Shown: in pieces, positions 33,038 to 39,972 of the stretch | How the letters are laid out: each line of letters starts with the position of its first letter | Numbering within the stretch: the first letter of the stretch is position 1 | Assembly: GCA_943367595.1 (NCBI GenBank) | Contig: CALRJS020000006.1 | Coordinates: 44,322 to 108,321, forward strand | Length of the DNA stretch: 64,000 bases | Origin: MW101C3 sp943367595 | Lineage (GTDB): Bacteria; Cyanobacteriota; Cyanobacteriia; PCC-6307; Cyanobiaceae | Direction: 5' to 3' | Made by a program: the position numbers and the translations under genes | The notes under the pieces: model-generated | Database searches by the model: none | The model's input: only the letters and a program-made list of their open reading frames with translations | Told to the model about the DNA's origin: nothing

Positions 33038-34207
33038 ATGCTTCCTCCCGACACCAGCGGCGTTCAGCTCACTCCCGATGAGGTGGCCCGCTTCTCACGC
33101 CACCTGATCCTGCCCGAGGTGGGCATGGAGGGACAGAAGCGCCTGAAGGCCGCCTCGGTGCTCTGCGTGGGCACGGGTGGCCTTGGTTCTCCCCTGCTGC
33201 TCTATCTGGCTGCCGCCGGCGTCGGCCGCCTCGGCATCGTGGATTTCGATGTGGTGGACAGCAGCAACCTGCAGCGCCAGGTGATTCACGGCACCAGCTG
33301 GGTGGGCAAGCCGAAGATCGAATCGGCGCGGCATCGCATCCACGAAATCAACCCCCACTGCCAGGTTGATCTCTACGAAACGGCGCTCACCAGCGAGAAC
33401 GCTCTCGAGATCATCGCCCCCTACGACGTGATCTGCGATGGCACCGATAACTTCCCCACCCGTTATCTGGTGAACGACGCCTGCGTGCTGCTCGACAAGC
33501 CCAACGTCTACGGCTCGATCTTCCGCTTCGAGGGCCAGGCCACGGTGTTCAACTACCAGGGCGGGCCGAACTACCGCGATCTGTTCCCCGAACCGCCGCC
33601 GCCGGGCATGGTGCCGTCCTGCGCCGAAGGCGGGGTGGTGGGCGTGCTTCCCGGCATCATCGGCATGATCCAGGCCACCGAAGCGGTGAAAATCATTGTG
33701 GGCATCGGCACCACACTCAGCGGTCGCCTGATGCTGTTCGATGCCCTGAAGATGACCTTCCGCGAACTGAAGCTGCGCCCCAGCCCTGAGCGTCCTGTGA
33801 TCGACAAACTGATTGATTATCAGGAGTTCTGCGGCGTCGGCGGTTCGGCGCCGGGCCAGGAGGAGGCAGGCAGTGTGCCCTCCGTGAGCGTGCAGCAGCT
33901 CAAGGCCCTGCTCGACAGTCAGCCCACCGATGTGGTTCTGCTCGATGTGCGCAACCCGCCGGAGGCGGAGATCGCGGTGATCCCTGGCGGGGTGCTCGTT
34001 CCCCTCGATCAGATCGAAAGCGGGCAGGCGATCGAGCAGGTGCGCGAGCTGACTGCGGGCAAGCGCCTGTACGTGCACTGCAAGCTCGGCGGCCGCTCGG
34101 CCAAGGCCCTGATCGCGCTCAAACGGCATGGCATCGAGGGCATCAACGTGACAGGCGGCATCAAGGCCTGGAGCGAGGAGGTCGATCCTTCCGTTCCGCT
34201 CTACTGA
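33038..34207 (+). CDS. moeB: MoeB-type adenylyltransferase with rhodanese domain
   Basis: This 389-residue E1-like enzyme adenylates the C-terminus of sulfur carrier proteins. The ThiF/MoeB domain has VLCVGTGGLGSPLLLYLAAA, DSSNLQRQVIHGTSWVGKPK and ICDGTDNFPTRYLVND. A C-terminal rhodanese domain (about 285-389) contains VLLDVRNPPEAEIAVIPGG and the active-site loop YVHCKLGGRSAKA with its cysteine. So adenylation and sulfur donation are fused, as in cyanobacterial MoeB and eukaryotic MOCS3/Uba4. Of the CxxC zinc pairs of E. coli MoeB I see only single cysteines. The ATG at 33038 fits the family start. Confidence 0.92.
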   Translation: MLPPDTSGVQLTPDEVARFSRHLILPEVGMEGQKRLKAASVLCVGTGGLGSPLLLYLAAAGVGRLGIVDFDVVDSSNLQRQVIHGTSWVGKPKIESARHRIHEINPHCQVDLYETALTSENALEIIAPYDVICDGTDNFPTRYLVNDACVLLDKPNVYGSIFRFEGQATVFNYQGGPNYRDLFPEPPPPGMVPSCAEGGVVGVLPGIIGMIQATEAVKIIVGIGTTLSGRLMLFDALKMTFRELKLRPSPERPVIDKLIDYQEFCGVGGSAPGQEEAGSVPSVSVQQLKALLDSQPTDVVLLDVRNPPEAEIAVIPGGVLVPLDQIESGQAIEQVRELTAGKRLYVHCKLGGRSAKALIALKRHGIEGINVTGGIKAWSEEVDPSVPLY

Positions 34208-34214
34208 CCTCCGC

Positions 34215-35036
34215 ATGCCCCCGGTGGCAAGGGCTGCACTGACGGAGCACGAGCGCTCCGTCCGGCGACAGGAGGAACGGCGTCTGCTGCTGCTTGAGGA
34301 GCAGTTCGTTCCTTTCCTCCTGCTCACCCTGCTGCCGGTGTTTCTGATGCCGGTGGCCACCCTCCGTGGGGTGGGCTTCGCCAGATTGCTGCTGCCGGTG
34401 ATGGTGTCGCTGCTGGTGCTCCAATCGATCCGGCTGCTGCCGGCGATCCGGCCGTCCTCGTCGCAGCAGCTGCGCGTCCAGCTTTACCGCCTGCTCGGGC
34501 TGTTGGCGGCGCTCGGCACCTGGATCCCCCTGCTGGCTGGTGGGTGGCCGAACCGGGAGCTGCGGGTGGTGGCGCTGCTTCTGCTCACGGCGTTCTTCCT
34601 CACCACAACCGTGCGGTTTGTGCTGGTGCTGGCCCGGGTGCCGCGGGTGAACCTGAAGGTGCTGGCCGGTGCAGCGGCCGGTTATGTGCATCTGGGCCTC
34701 ACCGGTGGAATCCTGGCCACAGCCATTCAGGTGATTCACCCGGGCAGCTTCAACCTGGGCGTTGCAGCCCACAACGACTTCCTGCTCGACCGACTCACCT
34801 ATTTCAGCTTCGTGACCCTCGGCGGCCTGGGCTATGGCGATGTGTTGCCCAGTAATCCCCTCGGGGAGCGGCTGGCAATTCTGCTCAGCCTCTGCAGCAC
34901 GTTGTATGTGTCTCTGTTGATGGGGTTGTTGCTCGGTCGCTTCATCGCCAATCGGGAGGTGGATCTGATCGAAGAGGAAATCGAGGAGGGGCGCCTGCCG
35001 CTGCCGCTCGATGCCGACAGGAGCCGAAACGAATGA
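34215..35036 (+). CDS. Two-TM potassium-channel-like protein
   Basis: A 273-residue membrane protein. Several hydrophobic segments precede a C-terminal pore module: TM near 150-172, pore loop LDRLTYFSFVTLGGLGYGDV (192-210) and a last TM near 218-240. The filter is T201-L-G-G-L-G-Y-G-D209, resembling a potassium-channel TxGYGD but with glycine where the filter threonine usually is. The acidic C-terminus (LIEEEIEEGR) is cytoplasmic, with no regulatory domain. It starts 7 nt after moeB, so it is probably co-transcribed. Confidence 0.75.
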   Translation: MPPVARAALTEHERSVRRQEERRLLLLEEQFVPFLLLTLLPVFLMPVATLRGVGFARLLLPVMVSLLVLQSIRLLPAIRPSSSQQLRVQLYRLLGLLAALGTWIPLLAGGWPNRELRVVALLLLTAFFLTTTVRFVLVLARVPRVNLKVLAGAAAGYVHLGLTGGILATAIQVIHPGSFNLGVAAHNDFLLDRLTYFSFVTLGGLGYGDVLPSNPLGERLAILLSLCSTLYVSLLMGLLLGRFIANREVDLIEEEIEEGRLPLPLDADRSRNE

Positions 35037-35078
35037 GCGAGAGTTCCTGTGCAAAGGAGAGGGACAGGGTGGCTGGAG

Positions 35079-36224
35079 TCAGTAGTCGACGCCGCGCTTG
35101 AGATCAACGCCGCGCTCGGCGTAGTGCTTGTGGCAGACCATTTCTGAATGCACGCTGGCCAGGTCGAAATAGGCGGGCGGATTCTTGCAACGGCCCGTGA
35201 TGATCACTTCGGTTTCGGCGGGCTTGCGCAGCAGGGTCTGAACGATCGGCTCCACCGGCAGCAGCTCGAGATCCACTGTGGGATTCAGTTCATCGAGGAT
35301 GACGGTTTTGTAGAGACCACTGGCGATTGCTGCCCGGGCGATCTCCCAGGCCCGCTCCGCTTCCACATAATCGATCGGTTGCTGCTGGCCGCGCCACACG
35401 ATGGCATCGCGGCCTGAGCGCAGGTGATCCACCAGGTGGGGATAGCTTTCCCGCAGGGCGGCAATGGCCGCATCTTCGGTGTAGCCGCTGCCGCCTTTAA
35501 GCCATTGCAGGATCAGTACTCGGTGGCTCTTGTCCTGGCTGATGCCACGCCCGATCGCCTGCAGCGCCTTGCCCAGGGCGCTGGTGGATTTTCCCTTGCC
35601 CTCGCCGGTGTAGATCTCGATTCCGGTGAGCCGGCCGCCCTGATCTTCGTGGTGGTGGGCCCGCATCTCCGAGTGCAGGTCGGCCAGTTGCACCAGCTGG
35701 GCCGGCGCCCCCCGACCGGTGACGATCACTTCCATCCCCGCCGGTTTGGCCGCCAGGGTGCGCACCACCTCCGCTGCCTCCAGCAGGCCCAGGTCGAGCA
35801 CGGGGTTGAGTTCATCCAACACCACCACGGAATAGAGCGCGCTGGCAATGGCGCCTCTGGCGATGTCCCAGCCGCGCTGCGCTTCCTGCCGGTCGAAGGC
35901 CGTGGCCTCTCCGGCGGTGAAGAAATCGCCGCGGCCGGTGCGCACCTGATCAATCAGATGGGGGAAGCCCTGTTGCAGGGCTTCGATGGCGGCGTCCTCG
36001 TCGTAGGAGCGCCCCGGGCCCTTCAGAAAGCGCAGCAGCAACACCCGCGTGCGTTTCTGTTCGCAGATTCCCAGGCCGATGGTGCGCAGCACCACCCCGA
36101 GGGCCGCCTGGCTTTTGCCCTTGCCTTCGCCGTCGTAGACGTGCAACTGGCCGTGGCTGCGCTCACTGCTGCCTGCGGCCGTACGGATCCCGATGCCCCG
36201 GCCGTTGCTTGTGGTCGCTGCCAT
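35079..36224 (-). CDS. Duplicated CobO/BtuR-type P-loop protein
   Basis: This 381-residue protein consists of two tandem copies of the corrinoid adenosyltransferase (CobO/CobA/BtuR) domain. Copy one (about 25-195) has the P-loop DGEGKGKSQAALGVVLRT, VVLDELNPVLDLGLL and EVIVTGRGAP. Copy two (about 200-375) has TGEGKGKSTSALGKALQAIG, VILDELNPTVDLELL and EVIITGRCKNPP. Single-domain relatives transfer the adenosyl group of ATP to cob(I)yrinate a,c-diamide. Both P-loops look intact, so both halves may act, or one may be structural. Divergent from larE by 46 nt. Confidence 0.83.
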   Translation of the reverse strand: MAATTSNGRGIGIRTAAGSSERSHGQLHVYDGEGKGKSQAALGVVLRTIGLGICEQKRTRVLLLRFLKGPGRSYDEDAAIEALQQGFPHLIDQVRTGRGDFFTAGEATAFDRQEAQRGWDIARGAIASALYSVVVLDELNPVLDLGLLEAAEVVRTLAAKPAGMEVIVTGRGAPAQLVQLADLHSEMRAHHHEDQGGRLTGIEIYTGEGKGKSTSALGKALQAIGRGISQDKSHRVLILQWLKGGSGYTEDAAIAALRESYPHLVDHLRSGRDAIVWRGQQQPIDYVEAERAWEIARAAIASGLYKTVILDELNPTVDLELLPVEPIVQTLLRKPAETEVIITGRCKNPPAYFDLASVHSEMVCHKHYAERGVDLKRGVDY

Positions 36225-36270
36225 GGCTCCGGCTTCTACGATCAGATGCTAACGATCGGCAGCGACTGGA

Positions 36271-37179
36271 ATGTCTTCACCAGCACTGCCGTTTCAGGCA
36301 GCCGCAGGCGCTGCTGCTCCGGCCCTGCACCGCCAGCTGGAGTCCCTGCCTGCCGAACTTTGCACCCAGCTGGAGCGGTTGCGCGCCCGGCTGCAGGGTT
36401 TCGGCTCTGTGGTGGTGGCCTATTCCGGCGGTGTGGACAGCGCCCTGGTGGCAGCGGTGGCGGTCGAGCAGCTGGGCGAGGACGCCCTGGCGGTGACGGG
36501 TGTTTCCCCCGCCCTGGCCCCCTACCTGCTGCAGGAGGCCCGCCAGCAGGCGGCCTGGATGGGCATCCGCCACCAGGAGCTGGCCACTGCGGAGCTGCAG
36601 GACCCGGCCTACTTCCGCAACCCCGCCAACCGCTGCTACGCCTGCAAAAAGGAACTGCATGGAGTGCTGGCCGAGCAGATCGCCGCCGGCCGCAGCCTGC
36701 AGGTGGTGGATGGCGTCAACCTCGACGACCTCGGTGATCACCGTCCCGGGATCGAGGCGGCCCGCGAGCACGGGGTGGTGTCACCGCTGGCGGAACTCGG
36801 CATCGACAAGGCGGCCGTGCGGCAGATCTCGCGGGCGCTCGGTTTCCCCTGGTGGGACAAGCCCGCCCAGCCGTGCCTTTCCTCCAGATTTTCCTACGGG
36901 GAGCCGATCACAGCCCAGCGCCTGGAACGCCTGGCGCGTGCTGAAGAGTGGTTGCACCGCCGCGGGGTGCGTGAGCTGCGGGTGCGGGTGCAGGGGGAGA
37001 CGGCCCGCATCGAGGTGCCCGTCGATCAGCTCGATTCCTTCCTGGCTCGCCTGCCGCGGCAGGAATTGGTGGATACGTTCCTGGGGCTGGGCTTCACCGC
37101 CGTGAGCCTGGACCTGGAAGGCTTGGTGAGCGGCAAGCTGAACCGCCAGCTGCCGGCCGCCGCAACAGGCCGGGGCTGA
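36271..37179 (+). CDS. larE: LarE-family sulfur transferase
   Basis: A 302-residue PP-loop ATPase of the LarE family. The ATP pyrophosphatase loop is S52-G-G-V-D-S57. Cysteines are placed at C122-x-x-C125 (NRCYACKK) and C202 (QPCLSSRF). In lactobacilli LarE makes the nickel-pincer cofactor of lactate racemase by sacrificing one cysteine. This three-cysteine form resembles the Fe-S-carrying LarE type, but that is inference. larB and larC are not in the window, so the product may be used elsewhere or for another thiolation. Confidence 0.85.
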   Translation: MSSPALPFQAAAGAAAPALHRQLESLPAELCTQLERLRARLQGFGSVVVAYSGGVDSALVAAVAVEQLGEDALAVTGVSPALAPYLLQEARQQAAWMGIRHQELATAELQDPAYFRNPANRCYACKKELHGVLAEQIAAGRSLQVVDGVNLDDLGDHRPGIEAAREHGVVSPLAELGIDKAAVRQISRALGFPWWDKPAQPCLSSRFSYGEPITAQRLERLARAEEWLHRRGVRELRVRVQGETARIEVPVDQLDSFLARLPRQELVDTFLGLGFTAVSLDLEGLVSGKLNRQLPAAATGRG

Positions 37180-37221
37180 ACGGCATCAGGCCAAGCCACG
37201 CCCAGCGCCCAGCTGCCCGCA

Positions 37222-37263
37222 GGCAATCGGCAGGCAACCTGCAAGCCGTGGCAATCGGCAGGC
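37222..37263. repeat. 14-bp direct repeat pair
   Basis: GGCAATCGGCAGGC occurs at 37222-37235 and again at 37250-37263, with a 28-bp period, in the larE-speD spacer. Confidence 0.75.
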
Positions 37264-37350
37264 CGTGGCCAGGCTGTCCGCACGCAGCGCCCAACCAGTC
37301 CCCAGGCGGCGCCCATAGTCAGGCCAAACCATGCCCAGACCGGCGTCAAG

Positions 37351-37397
37351 GCCTGGCCAGAGGCGTGTCAGTCAGAGCCTGGCCAGAGGCGTGTCAG
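37351..37397. repeat. 21-bp exact direct repeat pair
   Basis: An identical 21-mer beginning GCCTGGCCAGAGGCG lies at 37351-37371 and 37377-37397, separated by 5 nt (period 26). Confidence 0.85.
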
Positions 37398-37413
37398 AAA
37401 GAGGCCAGACGCG

Positions 37414-37449
37414 AAAAAGGTGGGCAGGGCACGAATGCCCGCCCACCTT
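37414..37449 (-). terminator. Intrinsic terminator of speD
   Basis: Arms AAGGTGGGC (37417-37425) and GCCCACCTT (37441-37449), extended by an inner GGGC/GCCC pair past a bulged base, form a strong hairpin. On the minus strand it runs into TTTTT, 31 nt downstream of the speD stop. Confidence 0.85.
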
Positions 37450-37480
37450 GCATGGCCCTCTTGGCGCGCCTCAGTCTGGA

Positions 37481-37987
37481 TCAGGCGGCGGGCACCGGTT
37501 CGCGGATTCCGTCGGCGATCGATGCGGGCGTTTCGCGCCGGAAGCTCTTCAACTTCCGGCGTGTGGCTCCGAGCTCCTGGCCAAGCACGTCACAGGCCCG
37601 CTCGGGCATGGTGTGGTCACCGCAGGTGAACACATCGACAGCCGCGTAGCCGGATTCCGGCCACGTGTGGATCGAGATGTGGGATTCGGCCAGAAGAGCA
37701 AGCCCCGTAACGCCCTGCGGTTCGAACCGATGGGTGATGAGGTTCAGGAGAGTGGCGCCAGCACGTTTCGCTGCTGTGGTGATGGCGGTCCTGAGGAAGG
37801 CTTCGTCGTCGAGCTTCTGAGGATTGCAGTCGTAGAGCTCGAGGATGCAGTGTTTGCCCACCATGGTTTCAGGTGAGCTGGCCACGGGTTCAACCGGGGC
37901 AGGGGACGTGGGGTGCTTAGGGCTCTTGAGGCTTTGGGCTCCGTTCCATCCCGGGTTGGGGTGGAGGCAGGGCAGGGTCTGGGTCAT
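37481..37987 (-). CDS. speD: S-adenosylmethionine decarboxylase proenzyme
   Basis: SpeD (168 residues from the ATG at 37987) supplies decarboxylated AdoMet for spermidine synthesis. The self-cleavage site that forms the pyruvoyl group is E101-S102 in LLAESHISIHTWPESGYAAV. The proton donor cysteine C122 lies in FTCGDHTMPE. It has the short prokaryotic class 1B form. The first 42 residues (TLPCLHPNPGWNGAQSLKSP) are a variable leader; an ATG at 37864 (MVGKHCILELYDC) is an alternative start. It ends in a clear terminator. Confidence 0.92.
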   Translation of the reverse strand: MTQTLPCLHPNPGWNGAQSLKSPKHPTSPAPVEPVASSPETMVGKHCILELYDCNPQKLDDEAFLRTAITTAAKRAGATLLNLITHRFEPQGVTGLALLAESHISIHTWPESGYAAVDVFTCGDHTMPERACDVLGQELGATRRKLKSFRRETPASIADGIREPVPAA

Positions 37988-38025
37988 CGAATCTGTACAA
38001 ACAGCAATGCATCTTAGTGCCCAGT

Positions 38026-39171
38026 TCAAGGGGGGGAGTGGATTGCCCCCGCCACGATCCCCACGCGTTGGGAGCCTGCGGCCCAGCGATCGCTGAAACC
38101 TTCCAGGTGGGTGGCGCTCACCAGGCACTGATGGGCCTCGCCCACGGCTTCAAGCAGCACCTGCTGGCGGGTGGGGTCGAGTTCGGCGAGGACGTCATCG
38201 AGCAACAGCAGGGGCGGATCGCCGCAGAGCTGCTCCACCAGCTCCAGCTCAGCCAGCTTCAGTGCCAGCACCAGGGTGCGCTGCTGGCCGGCCGAGCCGT
38301 AGCGGCGTGCCGCCTGATCGCCGAGCAACAGGCCCACTTCGTCGCGGTGCGGGCCCACCTGACACTGGCCCAGCCGGCGTTCCTCTTCGCGTTGACGCTG
38401 GAGCTGCTCGAGCAGGGCTTCCCGCCACGGGGCCTCCTCCTCCTCCCCCTCCAGCACGCTGCCGGGCTGATAGCGCAGCTCCAGCCGTTCCCGGCCCCCA
38501 CTCAGCCGGGCCTGCCAGGCGGCCGCGAGCGGTTGCAGACGTGCCAGCGCCCGCCGCCGGCGCCGGTGCAGTCGGGTGCCCACCACCGCCATCTGCAGGT
38601 CGAAGGCATCGAGCAGGGCCTCCCGCTCCGGCCCTGAGAGGCCACCGCGCCAGAGGCGACTGCGCTGCCGCAGCAGGCGGGCGTAGCGGCTCAGCAGCTC
38701 GGTGTAGACGGGCTCGAGCTGCAGCACCACCCGGTCGAGCCATTGGCGCCGCAGGGCCGGTTCGCCGCGTACCAGGTGCAGGTCGAGGGCGCTGAAGCCG
38801 ACGCAGCGCAGCGGACCGATCAGATCGTGCTGGCGGCTCAGGTTCTTGCCGTTGCGCCGTGCCGTGCGTCCGCCCCGCTGGCGCAGCTCCAGTTCCAGGG
38901 CGTCGCTGGCGCTGGCCGTGCCCTGGCTGTTCGGCGCTGCTGGCTCCTGGCAGAAGCCGCGCACATTGGCGTGGGTTTCGCCGTGCTGGATCAGGTCGAT
39001 GTCGCTGCCGGTGCGATGCGAGCGCAGGCTGCCAAGCAGCTCCACCGCTTCCAGCAGGTTCGACTTGCCTTCGCCATTGGCTCCGATCACCAACAGCCGT
39101 GGGGCTTCGATCTCCAGCTCCAGCCGGGTGTAATTGCGGAAGTGCAGCAGCTCCAGTCGATGCAGCCGAAT
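38026..39171 (-). CDS. recF: DNA replication and repair protein RecF, start uncertain
   Basis: RecF is an SMC-like ATPase that helps load RecA at gaps. The Walker A is VIGANGEGKSNLLEAVE. The signature region is LRCVGFSALDLHLVRGEPAL, and the Walker B is PPLLLLDDVLAELDPTRQQV. The first standard codon in frame (TTG 39093) falls inside the Walker A strand, so it would remove the first strands of the fold. Upstream the frame is open and encodes RLHRLELLHFRNYTRLELEI, the conserved RecF N-terminus, without ATG, GTG or TTG. I place the start at an ATT at 39171 (381 residues); a nearby CTG is possible. Confidence 0.85.
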   Translation of the reverse strand: MRLHRLELLHFRNYTRLELEIEAPRLLVIGANGEGKSNLLEAVELLGSLRSHRTGSDIDLIQHGETHANVRGFCQEPAAPNSQGTASASDALELELRQRGGRTARRNGKNLSRQHDLIGPLRCVGFSALDLHLVRGEPALRRQWLDRVVLQLEPVYTELLSRYARLLRQRSRLWRGGLSGPEREALLDAFDLQMAVVGTRLHRRRRRALARLQPLAAAWQARLSGGRERLELRYQPGSVLEGEEEEAPWREALLEQLQRQREEERRLGQCQVGPHRDEVGLLLGDQAARRYGSAGQQRTLVLALKLAELELVEQLCGDPPLLLLDDVLAELDPTRQQVLLEAVGEAHQCLVSATHLEGFSDRWAAGSQRVGIVAGAIHSPP

Positions 39172-39286
39172 GGGTCTGGGGCGGCTTGCGGCTAAGGTAG
39201 GCCGAGTGGTGAAGGCGTTGTCTTCCCATCCAGGTTGCCAGGCTTTGCCTGTCCACCCACGTGAGCCGGCCCACAGCGCCGTACAC

Positions 39287-39360
39287 GGGCATGTAGCTCA
39301 GCTGGATAGAGCATCAGATTCCGGTTCTGAGGGTCGGGGGTTCGAATCCCTCCATGCTCG
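39287..39360 (+). tRNA. tRNA-Arg (CCG anticodon)
   Basis: A 74-nt tRNA. Acceptor GGGCATG (39287-39293) pairs with CATGCTC including one G-T pair, the D arm has AGCTCAGCTGGATAGAGC, the anticodon loop TTCCGGT carries CCG, and the T arm has GGGTTCGAATCCC. No CCA is encoded. It stands alone, divergent from recF. Confidence 0.95.
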
Positions 39361-39479
39361 CTTCATTCATTCACGCCCTTCCCGCCAAGGCCGCTCAGCA
39401 CGCCTGCCTGCAGAAGGGTGCGGGGATGTTTTCCCCCGCCAACCCGTTCCCGGACTCGCTCGGCCGTTGGCGGCGGTGA

Positions 39480-39965
39480 TCAGCCGTCGCCGGCAGGGGC
39501 CGGTGCCTCCGCCTTGAGGCCCAGGCCCATGGCGCGGATGCCGCCGGGATCCACCAGAAAGCCATAGCGGCGCAGGGCTGGCAAGGCCTCTGGTGGGGCC
39601 GCCACCGAGATGCTGCAACCGCTGAGCTCACGGCGCAGGCGGGAGAGGGCGGCATGCACCAGCACGGTCAGTACCGCTTGCTGCTGCTCGTCGCCGGGGG
39701 CGGCTGCCAGGTCCCAGAGGTTGGCGTTCAGCGCCTGATCGCTGGTGGCGCGCACGAAGCCCACCAGCTCTCCGGCGGCGTTGCGCACGCTCAGCTGCCA
39801 GGCGCTGCGCAGGAGTACCTGCGCCAGCTTGGTCTCACTGCGCTGCGGTTCGCCGCAGGCCATCAGCAGCCGGTTCAGCTCACCGGGGTGGGGGGAGGGC
39901 CCACTCTCCAGGACGTACCCATCGGGGAGACGCGGCACGGCCGGTTGGTTGCGAAACGGGATCAA
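39480..39965 (-). CDS. GNAT-family N-acetyltransferase
   Basis: A 161-residue protein with the general pattern of a GNAT acetyltransferase: a strand-turn ELVGFVRATSDQALNANLWD and a C-terminal RYGFLVDPGGIRAMGLGL, as in many such proteins. The acetyl-CoA loop is degenerate, so substrate and activity are uncertain. The TTG at 39965 is chosen because it lies 8 nt after the ppc stop; the in-frame codons before it are antisense-free but overlap ppc. It is the last gene of the trpE-gshA-ppc run. Confidence 0.65.
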   Translation of the reverse strand: MIPFRNQPAVPRLPDGYVLESGPSPHPGELNRLLMACGEPQRSETKLAQVLLRSAWQLSVRNAAGELVGFVRATSDQALNANLWDLAAAPGDEQQQAVLTVLVHAALSRLRRELSGCSISVAAPPEALPALRRYGFLVDPGGIRAMGLGLKAEAPAPAGDG

Positions 39966-39972
39966 GCGGCGT

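Larger units (their letters stand above)
37180..37480. other. Convergent spacer larE-speD with direct repeats
   Basis: A 301-nt spacer between convergent genes. It contains no gene I can support. It holds two pairs of direct repeats (37222-37263 and 37351-37397) and the speD terminator (37414-37449), all listed separately. Confidence 0.6.
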
